From Dugong dugon (lineage: Eukaryota; Chordata; Mammalia; Sirenia; Dugongidae): 64,000 nucleotides of DNA. Under the pieces are notes generated by a model. It made no database searches. It had not been told where the DNA came from and was given only the letters and a program-made list of their open reading frames with translations. How positions within the stretch are numbered: position 1 is the first letter of the stretch; each line of letters begins with the position of its first letter. The stretch lies in contig CM057477.1 of assembly GCA_030035585.1 (NCBI GenBank), forward strand, positions 61,609,447-61,673,446. The letters run 5' to 3'. Made by a program: the position numbers and the translations under genes. Of the stretch, positions 58,235 through 64,000 are shown one piece after another.

Positions 58235-59010
58235 TTAACAACATGGTAATAGATCCGTGGAACAAAACAAAGGATACAGAATTAGATCCAAAGACCCGTG
58301 GGAACTTTACGTATGACTAATGTTGAAAAGCAACAGATTCTGAAATAATGGTGCTGGGATAATGAGATAAATAACCAGGTGGAAAAATAATTTTGGGTCC
58401 TTACCAAATTCCTTTCCTCAAATTAAGTGCAGATGGATTAAATATTTAAATATTAAAATAATACAGAAGAACTACAAGAAAATTTAAGGGACCATTTCTA
58501 TAATACAGAGTTGTTCAAAGTGTGAGGAAATGGGCACTGTTCAATACTGCCGATAACAGGGCAAATAGTTAAAACTTTCTGGGAAGGAATTTACAGTATA
58601 TATCAAAAATAAGAACCTAGAATTTTTACTTATATACATTTATCCTAGGAAACACCTGACATTCATCAGCAGGAGGCAGTTTAATAAATTATAGCAGCTC
58701 TTTATATTGCAATATTATGCACCCATCAAAATTAACGATACATGCACACATATTTACATGGAGGGATATGCATAATATTTTACAAACAAAAAAACTGGGT
58801 TAAAAACAATGTATAACATAATCCTATTTTAAAATGTGTCTATATGCATAGAAAAAAAAACTTGGAAGAATATTTACAAAAATTTAAATCATTACTATCT
58901 CTGAGAGGTGGGAATATGAATGTTTTCCCCTTCTTTTATACCTTTTTGCATTATCTGATTTTTTTACAAGGAGAATGTATCCTGTACTTTTATAATTAAA
59001 AATAATTACC
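58235..59010 (+). mobile_element. Ancient L1 LINE 3' end
   Basis: AATAATGGTGCTGGGATAAT, AGATGGATTAAATATTTAAA, TTTATCCTAGGAAACACC, AATAAATTATAGCAGC and CTGAGAGGTGGGAATATGAA match the order of late ORF2 and 3' UTR in old mammalian L1 (L1M-type). It is more diverged than the other L1 copies here. Confidence 0.65.
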
Positions 59011-59020
59011 AACAGTATAA

Positions 59021-59063
59021 CTATTTATTTATACCATTTGGCATAAATGGTATAAATAAATAG
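59021..59063. repeat. Perfect 19-bp hairpin palindrome
   Basis: Left arm 59,021-59,039 (CTATTTATTTATACCATTT), 5-base loop GGCAT, right arm 59,045-59,063, the exact complement. The arms are AT-rich. It lies just after the ancient L1 end. Confidence 0.95.
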
Positions 59064-59544
59064 AAAAAATGGATAAAATGGAGAAAGAAGACAAAAACAA
59101 TAATCAAATGCATGGATTGAGAGCAAGATCTGATGTCTAAAAGAGCTGCCATCTTTACTAAATTACACAAACCACAGACAAAGAAAACTCACACATTAAG
59201 TCCATTCTCTCCAGGTTTGTCAAACCCAATTAACAAAATACCACTGGACCATCTAAACTCTTGCCTGGACTTCTAATAGTATAAATTTACTTCTCTGAAT
59301 CTTTCTCATACACAAGACAATTAGCAGCTATTCTGATTCCAATGAGCCAAGAACAAGGATGTACTGTCTCCTATTCTGACTGATAATTTTTACAGTAGAA
59401 GGGTGAGAGCTGTATTTCTTTCTCCCTTCTTCTAACAGCTTCTGTTAGAAGAATGTTGGGAGATCTTTCAGCTCTAAGGATACATACACAAATAGGTTAC
59501 AGGACATGTTGCAAGTCTATGCATAATACGTTCCCCCCCTTTAT

Positions 59545-62170
59545 TTTTTTCCTTTTTTGTGTATTTTTCCATGTATTTTTTTTTAATTTTTTCCCATATA
59601 AAAATTTATACATACATTCTTATGTGACTCTAATTGCTCTCCCCATACTGTGACAGCACACTCCTCCTTTCTACCCCTGATTCCCCATGTCCATTCAACC
59701 AGCTCCTAACCCTCTCTGCCTTCCCATCTCACCTCCAGACAGAAGCTGCCCATTTAGTCTCTTGTATCTACTTGAGCTAAGAGGCACACTCCTCATGAGT
59801 ATCACTTTATGTCCCACAGTCCAGTCCAATCCCTGTCTGAAGAGCTGGCCTCAGAAATTGTTTTAGTTCTGGGCTGACAGAGAATCCAGGAGCCATGCCT
59901 TCCGGGGTTCCTCCAGTCTCAGACCACTAAGTCTGGTCTTCTTATAGCACTTGAGTTCTGCACCCCACCTTTCTCCTGGTCCATGTGTGTGAGGTATGGG
60001 TCTTGTTCCAGTTTTTTGCAGATTGGTATCAGTTATGCCAGCACCATTTGTTGAAGAGACAGTCTTTTCTGCAATTCTGGAGTTTGGGCCTTTGTCAAAT
60101 ATCAGCTGCTTACAGGTGGATGAATTTATGTCTGGATTCTCAATTCTGTTCCATTGGTCTATGTATCTGTTGTCGTACCAGTACCAGGCTGTTTTGACTA
60201 CCGTGGCAGTAAATAATAGGTTCTAAAATCAGGTAGAGTAAGGTCTCCCACTTTGTTCTTCTTGAGTAATGCTTTACTTATTCAGGGACTCTTCCCTTTC
60301 CATATGAAGTTGGTGATTTGTTTCTCCACCTCATTAAAAAATGCCAGTGGAATTTGGATCGGGATTGCATTGTATCTGTAGATCGCTTTGAGTAGAACTG
60401 ACATTTTCACAATGTTCAGTCTTCGTATCCATGAGCAAGGTATGTTTTTCCACTTATGCAGGTCTCTTTTGGTTTCTTGCAGTAGTGTCTTGTAGCTTTC
60501 ATTATATAGGTCTTTTACGTCTCTGGTTAGATTTATTCCTAAGTATTTTATCTTTTGGGGGCTATTATAAATGGAATTGATTTGGTGATTTCCTGTTCGA
60601 GGTTCTCTTTGTTGGTGTAAAGGAATCCAAACGATTTTTATACGTTTATCTTGTATCCTGAAACTTTGCTGAAATCTTCTAATAGTTGCGGTAGTTTTCT
60701 TGTGGATTCTTTGGGGTTTTCTGTGTATCAAGATCATATCACCTGCAAATAGAGCTACTTTGACTTATTCCCTACCAACTTGGATGTGCTTTATTTCTTT
60801 TTCTAGCCTAACTGCTCTGGCTAGGATCTCCAGCGCAATGTTGAATAAGAGCGGTGATAGAGGGCATCCTTGTCTGGTTTGCGTTCTCAAAGGGAATGCT
60901 TTCAAAGTCTCTCCATTTAGGATGATGTTGGCTGTTGGCTTTGTATAAATGCTTTAATTATATTGAGGAATTTCCCTTCTATTCCTATTTTGTGGAGAGT
61001 TTTTATCATGAACCGGTGCTGGACTTTGTCAAATGCCTTTTTTGCATTGATTGATAAGATCATGTGGTTGTTGTCTTTTGTTTTATTTATGTGATGGATG
61101 GCATTGATTGTTTTTCTAATGTTGAACCATCCCTGTGTACCTGGTATAAATCCCACCTGATCACGATGAATTATTTTTTTGATATGTTGCTGAATTCTAT
61201 TGGCTAGAATTTTGTTGAGGATTTTTGCTTAAATGTTCATGAGGGATATTGGTCTGTAATTTTCTTTTTCTGTGGTGTCTTTACCTGGTTTTGATATCAG
61301 GGTTATGCTGGCTTCATAGAATGAGTTTGGGAGTATTCCATCCTTTTCTATGCTCTGAAATATATTTAGTAGTAGTGGTGTTAACTCTTCTCTGAAAGTT
61401 TGGTAGAATTCTCCAGTGAAGCCATCCAGGCCAGGGCTTTTTTTTGTTGGGAGTTTTTTAATTACCTTTTCAATCTCTTCTTTTTTTAGGGGTTTATTTA
61501 GTTGTTCTACCTCTGTTTGTGTTAGTTTAGGTAGGCAGTAAGTTTCTAGAAATTTGTCCATTTCCTCTAGGCTTTCAAATTTGTTAGAGTACACTTTTTC
61601 ATAGTATTCTGTTATGATTCTTTTAATTTCAGTTGGGTCTGTTGTGATATCACCCATCTCATTTCTTACATGGGTTATCTGCTTCCTCTGCTGTTTTTCT
61701 TTTGTTAGTTTGGCCAAGGGTTTATCAATTTTGTTGATCTTTTCAAAGAACCAGCTTTTGGTCTTGTTAACTCTTTCAATTGTTTTTCTATTCTCTATTT
61801 TATTTAATTCTGCTCTAATTCTTATTATTTCCTTTCTTCTGGTACCTGAGGGCTTCTTTTGCTGCTCTCTTTCTACTCATTCCAGTTATAGGGTTAATGT
61901 TTTGATTATAGCCCTTTCTTCTTGTTGGATGTATGCATTTATTGTTATAAACTGCTTTTGCTGTGTCCCAAAGGTTCTGGTAGGGTGTGTTTTCATTCTC
62001 ATTTGATTCTATGAATTTCTTTATTCTACCCTTAATTTCTTGTATAATCCAGTAGTTTTTGAGCAAGGTGTCATTCAGTTTCCATGTATTTGAATTTTTT
62101 TCCTTGCTTTTTCTGTTGTTGATTTCTACTTTTATGACTTTATGGGCAGAAAAGATGTCTTCCATTTTTT
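59545..62170 (-). mobile_element. L1 LINE, minus strand, 5'-truncated with internal deletion near the 3' end
   Basis: On the minus strand it runs from the end of the endonuclease (62,165) through the RT to the ORF2 fingers/thumb, then jumps at about 59,950 from ORF2 to the 3' UTR (CACCACTAAGTCTGG). The 3' UTR piece (59,600-59,945) differs from that at 55,527. The T-rich plus strand at 59,545-59,600 is the tail. The last part of ORF2 and most of the early 3' UTR are missing. Confidence 0.9.
59950..62165 (-). pseudogene. L1 ORF2 relic with long reverse transcriptase frame
   Basis: This is the best-preserved coding relic in the window. The endonuclease end MEDIFSAHKVIKVEINNRK (62,165 on) has SAH for the catalytic SDH. 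After a frameshift, the frame 61,717-61,229 is open for 162 codons and holds [35 protein letters not shown] and [12 protein letters not shown] single TAA (61,229-61,231) separates it from the same-frame piece ending 60,917, which holds [11 protein letters not shown] and motif A as SINAKKAFD (Asp to Asn). After a frameshift near 60,915, [17 protein letters not shown] is followed by one more stop and then FAGDMIL near 60,750, where the first Asp of FADD is Gly. The frame 60,737-60,282 is open for 151 codons (KYLGINLTRDVKDLY, KWKNIPCSWIRR). Confidence 0.9.
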
Positions 62171-63240
62171 CTTAACATCTGTGATGTGCTAATAGGTCTT
62201 ACAAAAACAGATGGGTATCAGATGATGGTTAGAAAAACTCAAAAAATGTCAACTAATTAAGCTTTAAATTCTACAGATTTTTTACACTATATCAGTTTAA
62301 GTCCATTATTTTAAAATAGGGCTTATAACTCTTGGGGAGTAGGGGGAATCTAAGACTTAGGGACTCCTCTTTCAGAGAACAAAAGAAATAACAATTATTT
62401 ATAGTGACCTTTTAATGTTTACCTTAGAACTTCTAATCAGATGTAAATTTTCACTCCATGGATATGCATAATCAACTTTATTCCTCTGCTAATTGAGAAA
62501 TAGAGCTGTTAATGTCAGGAAACATTTGAAAAATGCACCAAGCCTGATCAATGGAGCAAGTTCTTTTTAAAAGTCAGTGTTTCCATATGGTAAAATCATG
62601 GAAATTAGGTTTAAGAGGAGAAAAAAAGTAACTTGTCATTAAACTAGTCTGTGCTGGAACAAAATTGGTCCTAATAGCCACAAACCTGGCATTTGACTGT
62701 TTATGTTCAAAAATAACTCCCTCAGATCTTAGGAAAAATCACTCTAACACTTTACTCCAAAGTCCCTTTCCTGCTGAGTTTAAGCTGTCCTACCTGGCAG
62801 TGGCTAAGCAGTCACTGTGCAAGGACACTCTTATCTACTGAACTTGGTTCACACAAGTCAGTCCTTCTCTTCTTTTAATGATCTTGTAGGTTTTCTTTGG
62901 AGTTCCCTTTTTAAAAGATCATGATAAGGTCTCATCCCAATTGTATAAAAAAGGGTTACATCCTGAAATTGTGTCTTGAGTGATATTTCAACATTGCTGC
63001 CATCTTTATAATACCAGATATGTTAGAAATACGAATGATTTCAATTTGTTATTTATTTAGAGAAGATGAGATTACCATAGTCTGCAAAGGAGTGGCTAAC
63101 CTTAAATGACCACTCTGCCCTGTCATGTTCCAAGATAAGACCCATTGTCACCCTTCTACAATGACTTCCTTCCTTTTGAATACCCAAGTTTTCCCCTCTT
63201 ATTAATGTCCTTATTAATGAATGGTCTCCTATTGCAATAC
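62171..63240. other. Unassigned sequence
   Basis: No gene or repeat is supported in this kilobase. Confidence 0.4.
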
Positions 63241-63412
63241 CAGTTACCCACAAGTCAATTCTGACTCGTGGGGACCCATGTGTGTCAGAGCAGAACTGTG
63301 CTCCATAGGGTTTTCAATGGCTGATTTTTCAGAAGTAGATCACCAGGCCCTTCTTCCAAGGTGCCTCTGGGTGAATTCTAACTTCCAACCCTTTCACATG
63401 GTGCACTGAAGG
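63241..63412 (-). mobile_element. Afrotherian SINE, second type
   Basis: Plus strand: CACAAGTCAATTCTGACTCG, GTGTGTCAGAGCAGAACTGT, GGGTTTTCAATGGCTGATTT and TCTTCCAAGGTGCCTCTGGG. The head end at the right is degenerate. Confidence 0.9.
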
Positions 63413-63785
63413 AATCTATTAAAGACACTCCTTAGCATAATCCTCAGCCATTCTCCTCTCATAAGGATGACCAACAACCACTCTGTTTCTAACGAGGAGA
63501 GAGAACACCAGGACCGAGTGAGAAGAGCACAGCAATAACGGCACACACGTCTACAGCACCCTTCATGGCACTGGAAGGCAGACAATGCGTGAAACTTCAT
63601 CCTGAGATAGCACATGCTTCAAATGAATTCAGTTGCCAGGCCCTGGAAAGTGATATGTTCACAAAGACACATCTGATATGGAGTGTCTGCCCTTCTGAGA
63701 AGGCAACGTGATTAGTGCAGTAAGCATGTTTATAATAATGGTTCCATACGCCATCCCCACCACACACTGCAGAATCCTAATTAGG
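63413..63785. other. Unassigned sequence
   Basis: No gene or repeat is supported. Confidence 0.4.
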
Positions 63786-63965
63786 GTTACTTAACCTATA
63801 GGAGCCTTGATTTCCTCATCTGTAAAATGAAGAAAATCCTACAATATCTACCCCATAAGATTACCAAGATAATTATATGAGATACATATATACAACCTCA
63901 AGTAAAGTGACAAGCCCATGGCTATTGATCAATAAATGCTAGTTTTCTTCCCTCAAGGGCAGAGA
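63786..63965 (+). mobile_element. MIR SINE remnant
   Basis: GATTTCCTCATCTGTAAAAT, GAAGAAAATCCTACAATATC and CAATAAATGCTAGTTTTC follow the MIR layout. The tRNA-like left part is largely lost. Confidence 0.75.
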
Positions 63966-64000
63966 GTCATTTAGCAATAAATAAACAAAACAATTAGTAG

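Overview
The window is AT-rich mammalian nuclear DNA with no recognisable host protein-coding gene, rRNA, functional tRNA or CRISPR array. Almost everything that can be identified is a transposable element. The strongest taxonomic signal is a set of about twenty tRNA-derived SINEs whose 3' tails match the end of an RTE-class LINE (GTCGCTATGAGTCGGAA.. and CTAACAACAACAAC tails). This SINE/RTE pairing is typical of Afrotheria, so the source is most likely elephant or a close relative; the exact species cannot be read from the sequence. The longest open frames (162 and 151 codons) are pieces of L1 ORF2. The region is therefore intergenic or deep intronic.

Layout. 1-1,590: two RTE-derived pieces, the second split by a solo LTR with a perfect 5-bp target duplication. 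1,591-7,530: mostly unique DNA. 7,531-9,358: 5'-truncated L1. 9,359-25,336: unique or anciently repetitive DNA with scattered SINEs, MER5A, a 25-bp tandem repeat, and an L2-like tract carrying a SINE. 25,612-34,695: the main structure, an RTE 3' end split first by a near-full-length 7.5-kb L1 (25,946-33,472) and again by an LTR-like element (33,681-34,617). 34,696-41,317: unique DNA, SINEs, and an RTE copy retaining its YADD motif (37,648-38,905). 41,318-50,901: SINE clusters, MIRs, and an inverted-repeat/MER5A composite inside a SINE. 50,902-53,570: LTR-like element, ancient repeat, hAT-like MITE, and a 53-bp minisatellite. 55,300-57,565: minus-strand MaLR-like LTR/internal remnant split by an L1 3' UTR. 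58,235-59,010: ancient L1. 59,545-62,170: minus-strand L1 with a long, lightly damaged reverse transcriptase. 62,171-64,000: mostly unique, with one SINE and one MIR.

Functional reading. The elements form a parasite hierarchy. RTE and L1 supply reverse-transcription machinery; the SINEs carry tRNA-like promoters plus an RTE-like tail, consistent with mobilisation by RTE. Every autonomous copy here is broken: L1 copies have lost endonuclease and RT catalytic residues, and RTE copies are 5' truncated. No novel biological system was found. The most informative observations are the nested-insertion chronology, the SINE/RTE module sharing, the shared loss of the same RT catalytic codon in two L1s, and a few unusual repeats (homogeneous minisatellite, 19-bp perfect hairpin, permuted MER5A in an inverted repeat).
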